A DNA stretch of 64,000 nucleotides, taken from assembly GCA_038496675.1 (NCBI GenBank), contig CM076661.1, forward strand, positions 13,243,226-13,307,225, given 5' to 3'. The number at the start of each line of letters is the position of its first letter. Positions within the stretch are counted from its first letter, which is position 1. This DNA comes from Rachycentron canadum. Its lineage: Eukaryota; Chordata; Actinopteri; Carangiformes; Rachycentridae. The position numbers and the translations under genes are program-made. Below the pieces are notes generated by a model, which was given only the letters and a program-made list of their open reading frames with translations, made no database searches and had not been told where the DNA came from. Of the stretch, positions 38,901 to 53,900 are shown piece after piece.

Positions 38901-41900
38901 TAACTTCATCCGCCATGAAATTGAAATTCATTATGTAAATTGAACATTGCATTATGTTCTGAACAAATTAACACCCCTCAGCTTTGCAGCAGTTCATAAT
39001 GCAGGTCCTCTAGATGCACCACTGGCATCAGATGCACATGCCTGGTATGTGTGCCCCATATCTGGTCACATGTATCGCTACATCCTACATGAGCAGCTTT
39101 CATTTGCATCATTGTCTCATTGGGCAGCATAGGAAAGCAGTTTGTCACACACTTGTGCTCAGGATCAGGGTACACCTTGGATCAAAACAAATACAGCTTG
39201 ACTGAATCTACCTTTATCTTTAATGCACTTCTAAGCTATAAGACTTTAGATTTATATGTGATCTTTATGGTCCAATTTGTTTCAGCTATCAGGACAAATT
39301 GTGTGCAATTGCTTTTGCTACGTCCTGTTACTTTATATATTACTTTATACTTAATATGTTTCCATGTGAAAATAAAATCTGATACATTAAGCAGCCCAAA
39401 CTCAGCAGGATCTCATCCCATGAAAGATGTAAATTAAAAGTAATTCCTCAGCTGTAACTATTCAGGCTCTGTCTGGGTTAAGTGTTTCAGTGGAGCAGCT
39501 TTCTAATCTAAAAGGTAATTCCCCCTCTTTCCTCTCCTCCATCAATCATGGTCTCAGCCCTGCACAGCAAAGTGGCTTCAATTTAACCCTCATCTATAAA
39601 TGTCCATATTTAATCTAAGAGTGCTCAAAAATCTTTAGAATTAACAGGAGGGTTTGCCAAAGCTTTCCAGCTGTGGAGACAGCAGCTGCTGCGTGCTGAA
39701 AGGTCGACCAGGTAAACACTCTAACATGACTGTACTAACCGCATGGCAGAGAGCTTCTCCCCCTTCCTCCAGTCCCACAGCACAATGGTGTGATTGTCAT
39801 CAAGACCCACGGAGGCCAGGCGTTTGCCATCCGCTGTGGAGGGAAAAACCAAAACCATTGAGTGCGGCACAGATGGAGCCAGCTCCTTCTTTGGTTCAGT
39901 GAAGTTTGGCCCTTGTTAACAACATGAAAGCAGCCAACTGGGTTTGATCTACGGCAGGTGATTCACTGACACTGACATACAGATCACTGTGCTGTGTCTG
40001 TCTGGGGCCAATTAAAGGACGAAAGGTGAACAGCTCTACCTTGATGTTGTCGACTGCCGTGACTAAAAGACAGTGGTGTTGCTTATAAATTGGACGTCTT
40101 GTGAATTTGCCCATTTCTCTTTATTTTTTTTGTTTCCCTATGAAAGTGGGATGTCTGCAAGCATTTGTGACTACAAAACATATGTCGTATTTATCTGTCT
40201 TGATAGGTGAACTAAAAGCAGTCTGTTACCAGAAAAGTCCAGAGCGCACACTCCAAGCTGGTGGAAGCCCTTTAATACAGACATGGGTTTCAACGTTTCT
40301 GTGTCCCATATGTGGATGGAGGAATCTCTGCCAACCTGGATAGAAACATTTACTTTACACTACCAAGCCTCTCTCAGCCACAAGCCATACATTTATTCTT
40401 TCTGAATATTTTAAATTACATGTGCTATCAGCTACCTGGCCTGTTGCTACAAAGTCTTTCAGGGGATGGATAGCCAGACAGAGGATGTCATCATCATGGC
40501 CCATGTAGAAACGCTGGGTATTCTGTTGCCTGTTGTACACAACCCCAACGGCAGCCACATGGTAGACTATCTCCCCGGTCTGGGTGTAGAACAGGTTGCT
40601 CCTGCAGTCATAGCCTCTGTAACTGAAAACAACAAGAACAACAAAACACTTCGTAGAATGAGTGAGATGAAGAGGACAATAAGAAAGGCTTAAAGTCATC
40701 TTACTAATATTGGTCTTATGATGTTACAGATTTTGCCTACCCATGGATGAAGTGCAGCTTCACTCCGCTGCCTGGAGCTCGCTCTCTCTTTTTCATGGCT
40801 GTTGCTCGATGCTTCTCTTTGCACTGCTCTTTGAGCTGAGGTAGATCTTCTTTATACACCTGGACACACAAAGACAAGTGTGTACTGTGTGTCCCTATTT
40901 TTAATAAATATGATTTCCATGTAAACATACTTTACAGAGGGAAGTGTGCTTGACTTTGCTACAAACCTGTCGTCGATATGTGAGCTGTGTCTCCTGCTCA
41001 ATTTCTGAGTCCATCTCAGGTACGTCTGACTGATCAGAGTCTGACTCTTCACTGTTAGAGTCTGCCAAGGTTTCTGCAAGAAGAAACAAGGTTGCATCAC
41101 AGCTCAGTGGTAAAGTCCTCCCCTGCCTCTAAATCACACAAATATCCTTCTGCACACACAGTAAAAAATACAGCACATCTCATTTCAGTAGAAGTGAGGG
41201 TCGATCATGTAATAATACTGTGACATCTCCTATTTATCAGACAGCCGTGCTTCACTGTGACAACGCTGAAGAGAAATTTATAAAAAATGCTGATGCAGCA
41301 CAGTACAGTCGTGCCAAGACAAGGCAATAAGCAGAACTGGCAGCTAAGGGCGGCTGCTCACAAGACCCATTAGGAAAATTAAAAGGAAAGGCAGTTAGGA
41401 TGTGCTTTAATTTCTGAAAGCACAGCTGCGCTCTGCCTCTGGAAGAAATATGACTTGGGAATGACAATGCAATTATACTTTCCAAGCTTCATTCACTTTT
41501 ATTGGATTTGTCTTAATTAATGCAATGGCTGCTACTTTGTATAACTTTATAGAAATGATACTACTAAAAAAAAAATGACTGCAAGGGAACAATCTAGTAC
41601 ATTTCTTTCTCGTGGTTTAGTATATCAAGTTCATGTGGCTGTTGGGAGCATTCATACGACCCTTTATAGGTAAATGATAAATGTACTGTGACACATTACT
41701 TTGTTTAATGGGTTGACTTTACAACAATTACTGTTGAAATAACAGATATAGTTTCAGTCAGATACTTAATGATACTAGTCATTTTGATGTCATAGTCTTA
41801 TATGTCTGTTTGTGTTAGCAGTGTTGGTAGCCATATTTATTTAACTGTGGATTGAGCCTGGCAGGCCGTCTCCTTCTTTTTCCAGTGTTTATGTGAAGCT

Positions 41901-44900
41901 AAGTGGATGACTCCAACTCCATATGTAACACACAGACAAGAAAGGGTTATGCTCATCTATCTCTCAGTAAGAAAAACTACAACTCTTTTAGGGATTTTTG
42001 CTGCATGCTCTGTTCAGTGTTATTTGAGTGGGATATTGAGTAGACATCAAAATTTCCATCAAGGTGCACCACCACTTAGCCTAATTTGATAACGTCTTGT
42101 TGGCAAGAGCCACACATTTTGTGGACCAAGTAATATCAGTGATGCAAGTCATCAGCCTCCACAAAAAGCTAGGTCAAAAAGTAACGCTGCAATATTCCTA
42201 AATGGATTGATTAGAAGGTAAAATGTAACTCCTATCATTTTGGGGGGTTGAGTGGAGATGGATCTGAATTCCTATATCACAGTAGACAATGATATAAATA
42301 CTATATACTATCATCTCACCTTGTGGTGCTATATGCAGGGCTTCTTTCGACTTTCTTTCAGGGACAAACTTCCACTGGAACACAGAGTGATCAGCACCAC
42401 CGATAGTTATCACCCACTGGTAGTCATGTGACCATCTAGCGTTGGTTATGTGGGCTGAATGACCCAAATACTTTTTAAATTTTGCACCTAAAAATCAAGA
42501 GATGACATATCAGTGACACACTAGATGATTATATGAGAAGCTTTGTACTTAACTAAAATATTGAATATTATTATTTAGTATTTATTTATTATTATATAGT
42601 ATTTTTTTTTACCTTTTTTTACACATGGATACCGTAAAAGTTTGACCAGTCCATAGTCGTCAGCTGTTACTAAGACTTGATTGTTGAAGTTGGCATCCAC
42701 AGAGTTGATGTCATTAATGTCTGAGTACTTGGGCCATATTCCATTAACCTCAGGACCCAACACACATGTCCATGAAGCCCACTGTACCAGCTTCAGCTCT
42801 TCCCTGTTGGTCACCTCCTTCCCACCTCAACAGAGGACAGACATATTTTATCTCACGATGCAGCTCTGTCACAACATTACATCCAAGAAACACTCCTCTT
42901 TTTGACTTAAAGTTATTTTAGTATTAGTCCTGATATAATACTAATTCAGCTAGAAACAAACAAAAATCGACGGCCTGGCACTTACTTGGCATCCTATAGA
43001 AAAGCCTCCTGCCGCTGCCATTGTTGGTCTGCAGGTACTTGCTGTCTGTGGACCAGTCCATGTGTGTAATGAAGCTGTTGGAGCCGATGCACTCGCCCAC
43101 TTTCTTGTACCTCTGCACTACACCATAGATGTCCACTGAGTTATCATTGGAGCCGACGGCCAAATGGGCCCCATCAGGAGAATACTTCAGCTCATGGATG
43201 GCTTCCTTCCTGTCCTTGATGTGGACCACCTCTGTCATATCTCTGAAGGGAAGCAGACAAATGTAGCTTAAATAAAGAGCTCAAATGGACACACTATAAT
43301 GGAGCCTTTCATTTTATGGGATATTCACTGGGGATGAATTTTTTCCCATATGCCCTTTGGGTTGTGTACCCACCTGACTCTTAGAACAGTGAATGAGCCA
43401 TCCTTCATTCCCAGCGCCAGGTGGATGCCATCAGTGCTCACCGCGGCACAGCGGATAGGCTCCTCCATATTACAGCGGGCTATCAGTGCATGATCTATAA
43501 GGCTCCATATCCTTTAGACACAGAGGAGTAAGACAAATGAAGAGGCAAAGCAGTGATGAAATTACAAAAGCTCAAAAAACCAGAGCAGAGATGAGAAAAG
43601 GTCTGCAAGTACAAATAGAATAGATGTGGTGTTTGTGTGTTTGCTTTATCATGGCATACCAACAGTTAGAAATGCTTTATCACTGTTGATTTATTTTTTA
43701 AAAACATGTAACATGTATTTTTTATTAAGCTTATTGTCCAAACTTACTTGCTTCACAATCCTATTCAGATAAATTCAGAAACATGACTGAATCTTTTCCT
43801 CCAAAACTGTATCCATCTCCCTCTGTCAGTTCTACTCTCAACCTGATACTGAAGCTTCACCTGACTGAACGGTCATCACTTCCTGTCATGGCCAGAGGCT
43901 TGGTGGGGTGCACGGCCAGCGCCCAAAGCTCGCCCTCACAGTGACCCTGCATGATGAGGAAGGGCTTGTTGCGGTCGTGGACGACCACCTCGAAGATCTC
44001 GCTGTCCTGAGTGCCCACCAGGATGTGATCTCCCCGCCAGCACACGCTCCGCACAGAGAGCCCTGTTAAAGACACACAAAAAATTCAGACAAAGTTTTAA
44101 ATAAAAAAAAAAAAGCACATGCAAACATGAGAGCAGACAGACGTTTGCCGATGCTTATACAGTTATTATAAAAGACACAACAGGGATAATAACGACAGGA
44201 GCTGATAATAGCCATCTGCAGAGTGCCTAGGACAGAGAGTTTAACAGGAAATACAATGACTGCACATGTTTTCAAGCCGATTTGCAACTGACTCTGGCAA
44301 GAATAAGATGGAGGAAGCATGTGCTGTTTACATATGTGAACAGGACATCTGCAACAGAGCTCAGACTTACTAACAACAATAGGAACAGCAGAACAATATG
44401 GGGACTGTTACAAACAGACTCACATGGTTAACTCCGCCCTCAATGACTTTACCCACCTCGGCTATTTTCACCTCTAGCTACTGTTAGGTCCAAGATTATA
44501 AATAAAGAAGATGGAGAAAATAGAGAACAAGACAGAAATGTTAGTTAGGGGAACAGAAATGGCAAAAATAATGGCTTTTTCATCTTACAGGGTGTTCTTC
44601 TTGTAGATTGATACAACTCTTCGAGTGTCTCAAGAGACCACAAGTGGGCCTGCAACCTTTCTGTCCGTAGATTAAAGGAAAATAAAAAAGAAGGCCATCT
44701 GACATCACCTTTATACCCTTGATCTGTTTCCCTGAGATCAATGACAGTAATTGGTTTGAAGTTGAGATCCCACAGCCGGACGCAGCCGTCTCGGCCCCCG
44801 GTGGCGAAGCCCTCTTCACAGGCATTCATGCTGAAAATCCCTGACTGGAGGAAATGACAGGCTGTCAGTAAGGATCTGCACGATAAATGAGCAACGACAG

Positions 44901-47900
44901 AACCAGTCCCAGCTACAGAATGATGCTGCTGCTCACCAGGACATTTGTCATTTGGGCATTTGGCTTTCACAATTACAAATCTGCTACTATGGCCTCAAAA
45001 TAACAGCAGAACTAGGTAACAGGAGGTGTCATATTTCTTTCTGATTATCAGAAAGCTTCACTGATGGCCTCATTTGTCTTAGAGATCTTTTATACATAGG
45101 GAGGCACCTTGTTGGAGCCCCAGTGAGGCATTTGGTGGTGCAAAGAGCAGGAATGAACATGTACTGTAGTTATTATCCCCTCCCCCATCTGCCCATCCCC
45201 TCACACAGTTGTTGATCCCATAGATATCATTTAATCCTGTTGAGCAAAAGGCTGATCCTTTTCTACTGAGCAGAATCAAATGAAGCCAGTATGCATCGCT
45301 TTGGCCTTGGTGAAGTTTACTAGATGCTTAGGCTGAATTTTTACAATAAATGGAGCAAAAGCCCGAGCCACAAAGTGCAAAACACAGTGTAAACTCACCC
45401 CATGAGCTCCTTGAACTGTCCTCATCAGGTTGATCCCTTTCCACACATAGATGTCACCATTCAAGGCACCTGAATATGTGACCTCATCCTTGGCGCACGC
45501 AAGGCAGAGGATGGTTTGGAGATCCCCCGTTTTGCCGAAAACACCACGTTTGGGTGTCAGAGCATTACCACATAAGCTCCAAAACTGCAAATACAAACAG
45601 GAAGAGTAAAAGAGTATGGTGGCTAATAATCCCCTGTGTAATCCTGGCCTGAAAGAATAAATAGACAATCATGTTGTATGTGTATACAACAGAGTGAAAA
45701 TCATCAAGGCATTTGTTTTGAAACACACACGCACACACACGCTCACTCACACACACACACACACACACACGCACAGACCTTGAAAAAACCAAAGTCAAAT
45801 TCAAATTCCCCCTCCCCACTTCTTCTGCATGTGATACTGGGAACTCTTGCTAGGGGTCAGTGCTGTAATCACCTGATCAACATGCACAGACACAGGCACA
45901 TGCATGCACACAGGCTTATTATTTATGAACAAGGTCATTGGGATGCACCGGCATGGCCTGGTCTGAGGGCTAAATCCATCAAACAGAGGAGGAGAGAGCG
46001 AAAAGAAAGACAACGCTCTGTCTGCATGGAGATGAGATCACAGGGGGGAAGCTCATGCAGGGTGTCTCGAATGCTGAGACACGGACCTCAGCACGTGAAA
46101 CTGAGACGCGTTCATCACTGACAAGCAGAGAAAAATGACATGGGTGGCCCCATGGCCCCTTTTTCTCTGCTCTCTTTGCTCTCCCTAAAGGAGTATTTAC
46201 CTCCACATTTGCTGAAATTAAATACATTTAAAAGGATACCTTAAAACCATGTTGTTTCTACTCAAAAAGACATAAGATGTAGGTGGTAGTGTGAGCACAG
46301 AAAAACTGATCTGCACTGGCTTGATAGACACTACACAGAAATGAGCTCCTCGACAGCGACAGCCTTTAACACCCTCACTAACACCTATCCTTCTGACTGA
46401 TAGGGCTGCTGTGTGCTGGCAGGAGGGATCGATTATCAGAGACAGACATCACAGCCTCAGATACAGCTCTGTCATCAAACATCTGAAGCATGTACACACC
46501 TCAACAGATCAGGGCTTCCCAGATCCTGAGCTACTAACTGAGCTCTTGAGTGAGCATTTATATGTGCGTGAGCTACTATGAGGGGTCGAGGCTGAAGGTT
46601 AAGTAATGAAGATCACAGGGGGGTGAATAATCTGGGAAGGTGCACTGTATTTGTATTTGAAGTGTGTCAAGTGGTGGGTATGTGTAAGGGTTGGTTAGGA
46701 GGAGGGGTGGGGGGAGGTTTTGTGGCCCAGCCTGTTGCAGAGGCAGCAGGGATGGATGCGGCGTGACTGCACAGCCCTCCCTGCCCGCAACTGATAAGGC
46801 AGTGAGACGCGGGCACCCGCTAATCCCCTCGCTGCTGAATTACTGAGAGGAGACGGCATGCTGGAAGGGTTTATAATGAGGCCAGGCACAGGGGAGAGAG
46901 GCACAGAGGGAGAGGGAAAGCACAGTGGAAAGGTGGAAATGTGCTGGAAAATGAAACTGCTTTGAGTCAAGACATGGTAAAGATTGTAGCTTCTTATGAA
47001 TAGTATCTCTTACACATAATAACCTCTGGCATAGTGGAAGCTGCTTCTCTTAAGGATTAGTGGTATGTCATTAGCTCAGTTACCTCAACCAGACTGCAAG
47101 AAAAACCTTTTAAATAGTATTAATGCAGAAAAGGTTATGACTTGTGAGCAACTGCACTCACCCCTTTATCTGACTCATAATAACCCTTCTGTCAGACTAC
47201 GATGACCCTGAATCGTGTCAGAGCTTTACATGCTACACTAACAGAGGTCAAGTCTGTGGCAGCTCACTGTAGGGAAAAACACTGTCAGCGTGGTTGGAAG
47301 CTCACTGTCTCAGAGCCGCTGTTATCCACCCACATGGTGTCCCACTCAAGCTCACCTCTGTGGCAATTTGTGGCATCTAGAACCACAAACACACGATCGG
47401 CACAACACACACAAGTTTCACCTCCAAGACAAAGCATCATCTAAACTCATATTTTTGTTAACATGTCAGTGTTTCAAGTCGAGAAGATTAACAGATGACT
47501 ACAGATGAATAGAAACGAGTGAGTGAGAATAGAAATAGAAAAATCTGTTCAACACATCAACATGCTGTGTAAAACTAATTGTTACTGTTAGGTTAAGTAT
47601 ATACTGGATTTATAGTAGGGTTGAAAATTATGCAAAAAATGTCATATTGCAATTATTTTGATCGATATCGTAGTTCCTGTGTGGTCACCTTTGCATTTCA
47701 TTTTCAAACAGAAATATATATATATATATTTTTTTTTTTTTATTTGGGTAAATTATTGAATGATCTTGCCTAAAAAACTGAAAAACTAAATTTGGGTACA
47801 TATGTATAACCTACATACGTATAACCTACTGTGTATAACCAGTGGTACTGGTGACTTTAAACAGCTCTAAATCAGCAACCATGGGCTGGGGCAGAAGAAG

Positions 47901-50900
47901 GGTACATGAAGGTCTAAGAGGTCTCAAACAAATCAAAACTCAACTGTCTACATGATTAGCTAGGAGGGGGCATGTGAGGAGTGAAGCACTGCCAGCGACC
48001 CCAGTCCTCATCATAGAGGCTGTGTTTTCCTCAGCCTGCTAGTGAGTGGATTACTGGGGCTAAATCTCTTGGATGCTCTGAGTGCTATAATCGCTGAGCG
48101 AGCACAGGGCAGGGGAGCAGATGTCACATGGTCTGCAGGGCGAAGGCTAAGGAATTATGTGGGACAATTGCTGGATTGCCTTGACATCAGAAAACCAGAA
48201 GGGAGGGAAAGAGAGGAGGAGGAGAAAGACCAGAGGATTCAGCAGGGACTGGGAGGTTGGGGGGGCGGTGGCTGGAGGGTGTATCTGTGCCGTGGCGGTG
48301 GGGGAAGAGTTCAGGGGGGAATTACTATGAGAGGAGGCAGGTCAAGCTGGATTGAGAAGGGGAAGTCATCAGTGAGATGTTACACCACTGGGGAATATGT
48401 ACAGTAGGCTAAGCCTCCCGACTGCATCAAACCCATTTAAGCGTGCCGCAATGTTTAGTCTCCCAGGACCAGTGGGCACGTTTCCTATCTGAGCATGATT
48501 CACTCTTTTCCAGTGTTTTGGAAATAAGCCTCTGTGATTCTGAACTCCTTGTTATTTCCTAATGGCCATACCACTCAAGGAACACCACTAAATATCTCAA
48601 GGGAAAGCTTGGCGAAGACACCCTGCATGAACTTATTGAAGATTTATGAACAAAACTCTTCTGTGAAAAAGCAGTGATAGAGACAGGCCCGTGAAGGGAG
48701 GCAAGCACAGCTGCAGTCTGTACAGCAGAAGTTTTTTTCAAAGCTGAATGAGAAGAGCTGAAAGAGGAGCTGAGGAGCTCATAAAAAGAGACCATTTTCC
48801 CTCTCTGCACTGCAGATTACTCCAAATTTGAGAGAAGAGACTGTCAGTCTTTGCTTTTCCTACTTATGTTAAGTGCCTAATAAGCATGGACTCTGGAATA
48901 AAGTGAATTTGCATATATCTATTTTAAGGCTTTGATATGGTCATGGTGAGAAAGCAGAGAAGACAGAGAAGAAAGGGTCACAGAGCCAGATTCTTCAAAC
49001 TTCCTAAAAATTGAAATCTGTTTTCAGATATTTATGCTAATGGTGTACAAGAACCACCTTGAAATCTACAGGGTGTAAATGACCAAGAAGTGGCTGTACC
49101 TTGATATGTTTGACGCCACAGCTTACAAGCTTGCTTGGCTGGTACAAATCCCATGATATGTCAAATATCTGTGGGGAAAAAAATACAGAATGCATTAAAA
49201 ATGGGCTTATCATTACATAAACACCAAAACAGGAAGATTTGTAATGAACACATTTGTTGCAAATGGAGGTAATTAAAAGAGAAAAGTATGTGTGTTTGCA
49301 CCAGTTGTGTTATAATGTGTGTGGGCAACAGCTGCATGTATTACATCTTTTTAAAATTCCTTTTCATTAGCTGTGCATCCTCTCAGATGGACTCTGAAAA
49401 GCTCACAATCAATCAGGCCTAACTTATTTATGTCTGCTTTGGTCCATCCTACGTTTATAGCTAATTGAGGCAGTCGATACAGAGTTTTTGATGGAGACAG
49501 GGGAGGAAGAAAGTGTTTACTCTGTCTGTATGACCGGGAGCGGCTGCCAGAACCTTCCCTCTCCTCCAGTCCCACACACAGATTGTGTTTTTAGAGTCCA
49601 AGCCCACGGACACCAAACACTGCAAAGAGAGTAAAGAAAAAGACTCACGTCACAGATTGAACAGACTCTGCTCTGTTGCACTAATAACTGCAAAACAAAC
49701 TTAGCTACCTCCACTGTAGCATGGCAGGACACGATGAAAGGGCTAATAACGCTACAGAGCAGAACAGAACAGTTGTCCAGCCCCTGGCACTTCCAGTGAG
49801 CACATTTGAGTGCTTTTGCTGGAGGAGCCTCCTATAGCTGACTGAGTGAGTAGGCAGCAGCAGCAGCAGTGGAGCAGAAGCAAAGAGAGCAGCTCTTATG
49901 GAAACTCCTCTCTACTCTGCAGCTTGCTTTACATGTTAGAGGATGTCCTCTTTGATCTACTGCTGAATCAATGTTTGGCTATGAAAGTCTCTGGTGAGAC
50001 ACTGTTTAAGCTCAATTTGAGAAGTCTGTCTTCTAATGATGAGAAAAAAAGCCCTGTGTGATGAAATCCAGTGCAGCTTTATGGATGATGGGTCTGAATC
50101 CTTATTTTCAAATCTCAAAGCATTTTTTAGCCCCGCTTGTGGTGTGGCTTCTTTGAAACGGAAATAACTCAGCAACTACCAGAAGAATAACCATGAAATT
50201 TTGTGCACACATTGAAGTTCCCCTTAGGAGAACAAACCTGTCTCCTAGAGACGAAGTTCATGTACTACTAAGCTGTTTTCCTGATTACTCTGATTATTAA
50301 TGAATGAAGTCAAACACCAGCAGAGTTGCCAGGAGGTTGTTGTCATTGATGGCAGCCATACAAAGCACATGACTTTCACACCAAAGGCTTGATATTCACA
50401 TTAACGTTAACCAAGTGCTTTTGATGCCTAAAACAACTGAAGTAACATAATATAACATAAAATTTATTGCTGTTGATGGGATATTTTGTGCAGCAAATTG
50501 ATTGTATATGAAGACAGGGTTGACACTCTAATAATTTTGTGATTTAATACTTCTAATCTAATCCTGATGACCCTCATCCATCCTTAAATTGAAGTTTATA
50601 ACCAAATACAAAGGATTTTTTCCCCACAGCCTCATAGAGCCACTGGCATCACTGCAGACTCTCAGTCTTGAGGGTTAATGTGGTTTTCATATGGAAATAT
50701 GGAAGTTTTTAATTAGGACATAAACAACCATATAAAGATATTAATAGTATTTTGACCTTAGCCCCAGCGCGATGTGGGATATACAGAGCTGCTTAGAATA
50801 GTCAGAACAACTAGTATAAAGTGAAACAAAAGGTCATGAGTTTTAGTCTCTGTAATAGACAACACAACTGCATCTCCAACTGAAATATCTAGAAGAGATG

Positions 50901-53900
50901 TCTCAAACATCAGTATATTTTTTGATATCACTTTAATAGATGGATGTGGTAATAGCAACAGGGATTCCTCTGGATTGTCGTCAGTTCAGCTTTGACTTCT
51001 TCTGATCAAGGAAAGGGAGTAAACAGAGCTGCTAAACTGAGAAGCGATGGAGCTTCCTCTGGCTTTAAACACTGTCACATTCCATCTAAATCCCCAGCTC
51101 TCTATCCGAGCAGGAAAATAGCACAGGGTCATCTCCCTTTCTTTTACTGCAAAATACAGGAGGTATAACTCCACTCTGGGAGCTCCTGCGGGAGGAAGAG
51201 AGAAACATGCAAAGATAAAAACCTAGAGATGGTTGTGCACAGTATTGATTTTTCCTAGGTGGACGCTGCAATGTGTAAACAATAACTGGTGGCAGGTCTG
51301 CAGAGAGCTGGCTAAAACGATATTGTGTAAAGGTTGAAAAGGAGGTTTTCTTGAGTATTCTGGTGATAATAATGTGTATATGTTGTGTGACCACTGAGTA
51401 TTTTAAAGGTGCTAAAGCTTGTCTCACCAGGTGCTGCCAACAAACACTTCATATGACTGTTTTCCTTTAAAGTCTCCCAAGCAGAGTATGTCTGGGTGCA
51501 GCTGTCCAGCTAATGCTGCTGGAGTAATCACAGATGTGTCATTCAGAGAGTCAGCCCAGCAGGCGAGCTGAAAAAACCCCACAGCCTTTGAGTGGAGATT
51601 TGATTGATGCTGCTGCGGCTATGGCTCAAACTGAACTTTTCCAGTGACGCTTTCATATTCTTCTATATTCTGACATCAAACCTAATTTAAACAAAGACAA
51701 TACTGTTCATTATATTCTGCGACATATTCTTTCATTCATTTAAAATTAATTTTATGGATTGTCAACAGTACCTGTCCCTCGAGGTCGAAGGCCAGGCAGG
51801 CAATGCCGTGTGTGTGCACATCCTTGAGGATGGACACAGTCTGCACAGTGTAGGAGTCCCATACACAGATGTAAGGCTCCTTGCCCACCTGCCCTGTGGC
51901 CACCAACACACGCTCCGGATGCAGAGCTAAACTGTACAGAGAGAAAGAAAAGGGAGGGAAAACATCTGGTTAGCGTTACCATTTTTGCACGCTTATGAGT
52001 GTGTGTTTGCATATGTGCTGAGAGCAAAGAGGCGGCAGAAGCCACTGGAATGAGATGAACACATTAAGTCTGTGATGTGCCTGAATATTGAAGCAGAGGG
52101 GCAGCTTGATGAGGTGACATGGTTCAATTAACTCAGTCATGCTCAAATACACACATGCAGCCTGGCTTCAGCATGCCTACAGGGTGTTCACAAAATATAA
52201 AAAGCAGTATTGGTGAATCTGCGATTTTAATTTTTCTGCATTTTGGTTCATTTTCCCAGCAGCTCTTGGACCCTTCTCTGCCCTTTTCACCTTTTCTAAT
52301 TCATCTGGGGTTTCCTCGCATCACCAGGCATATGTTTGTAACACTGTTACATAATCTCCCTCACCTCCCCTCCCCTCTATACTCGTACCTCCCCCCACCT
52401 ACAAGCATTCCCACTCTACAGCTGATCAACAGCCTGCTGTATAAAGCTGTCACTCCCTCCCCCCTGCTCCACCCATCCTTTCAGCGGCCGCCAGTCACGT
52501 TCCAGGCAGGCCTGAGTGATTCACTGGGCAATTCTTCCTCTTGCCTTGTCCTGGCCTATATATTTCATGCTGCGACGGAGCTCCCTCCATTATAATCAGA
52601 TGGCCTGTTTTGCCAACTGCTCTCCAGAATTTCTAATCCTGGTGTGTATTGAGACAGCAGGTCAGAGAGGCTTCGCAGGCTGTGCAGCATCGACCTGCTG
52701 AGTCAAAGTAGCTTGTGACAAGCATGGCCTTCCACTTTCACTCCTTCCAAAGTTTTCAGTGTGAACCTTTCTGTCTCACTCGTGACATCTCATCTGCATT
52801 TGAAACACGCTGTCACCAAGGACTTGACAAAGCTCGGCTGGTGTAACATCTCTCAAAGCTGAGGTGGGTTATACGTGACAGGACCAGTCACATCTGCTTC
52901 CCCACCTTCATGTTGAATCTCTTTCCAACCTGGCACAATTTCTTATCTTACTTTTTTATGAATTATATAATCAGAGCAAAGCAGCTAATAATAGCACTCA
53001 GAGGGAAAGAAAAATGATTGGAACACTTTGAGAAGCAGACAGCTTTGGCACAAGCAGGTACAGCACAGTAAATCTATCTGTTTTGACACAGGTCAAAAGT
53101 ATGTGCAGCAAGCACTTTGATTATGGCTTTAATTAGTATCTGTGTAAGTAGGTATGTCCATGTACCACTTGGTAAAATCAGTGCAGTCTTTAAGCCAGCT
53201 ACAACAAGATGGCTGTTTCACTTACATGTCTGTCAGCTGAAAAGCTTGCTAAATGCCATTGCTAATGACTTAGCCTGCAGTGCATCACCACGGTTCTCCT
53301 GTTTGATATAGGCTGCGGCTGTTTGATGCGGCTGTCTTCCATCTGCCAAGAACTGTAGTACAAAACTAACTAAATACCACAGATATTTAACAGCCTGTTT
53401 TCATGTAGATATGAGGCAAATAAACAGCCTGGAGAGCTGATTTCACACGATGTAGATGCTTAGATACTGAAAAGGAGGAGGAGACGAAGGTTGACTGAAC
53501 CAGACAGAAAGGCACAAGACTGTTTTTCCTTCTTCATCATGAGTGAAACAATCTAGCTTTGGTTCCTGAATGGAGACAGTTTTTGGCAAGAAAGACAGCA
53601 GTCCTTCATGATACGATGAGCTCCTGAGACAACTTCCTGCATTTCCTTTGTGTTTGCCTACAGTAGATTGAAAGGAAGCAGAGGATTAGCAAATTTCTGA
53701 AGGTCTATACAACTTGGGATACTTCCCAGGACTCCTCAACGTGTTTTAATACAGCTGCTCATCAAACCCCATCTGAAACACTTGCACATACACCAAGCAC
53801 TTAAAACTAAAAATAGAGGAAGGAAAATGAAAGAAAGCAGTGGCTGAGTACAGTGGTGCTCTGCTGGATTAGAGAAAAGAGACAAAAAGAAGGAGGGCGA

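Larger units (their letters stand above)
31572..40859 (-). other. eml5: EML5 module 2: second EMAP unit (exons 13-27)
   Basis: Exons: 40741-40859, 40436-40622, 40230-40335, 39740-39833, 37647-37747, 37356-37549, 36826-36937, 36510-36637, 34588-34729, 34324-34476, 33414-33545, 33200-33288, 32119-32295, 31785-31986, 31572-31698. The unit starts near residue 645 with a basic stretch (KKRERAPGSG) before the second HELP motif. It ends in another acidic linker (CDSEESDIESEDDGG) and a less acidic tail (YDSDVTRENE). The segment GRKGNMGKTETMMCAVYGW appears a few residues shorter than the mammalian sequence as I remember it. The intron between 34730 and 36509 contains the N gap and the palindrome. Confidence 0.92.

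Noticed and set aside
45678..46121. 147-residue plus-strand open frame
   Set aside because: It begins in the CA microsatellite, is antisense to eml5, is of low complexity at the start and resembles no family.
48042..48407. 121-residue open frame, Gly/Arg/Glu-rich
   Set aside because: It comes from a purine- and G-rich tract; low complexity without domain features.
52119..52595. 158-residue plus-strand open frame in EML5 intron 1
   Set aside because: No family resemblance, composition like the surrounding intron, no splice partners or start context; judged a chance ORF.
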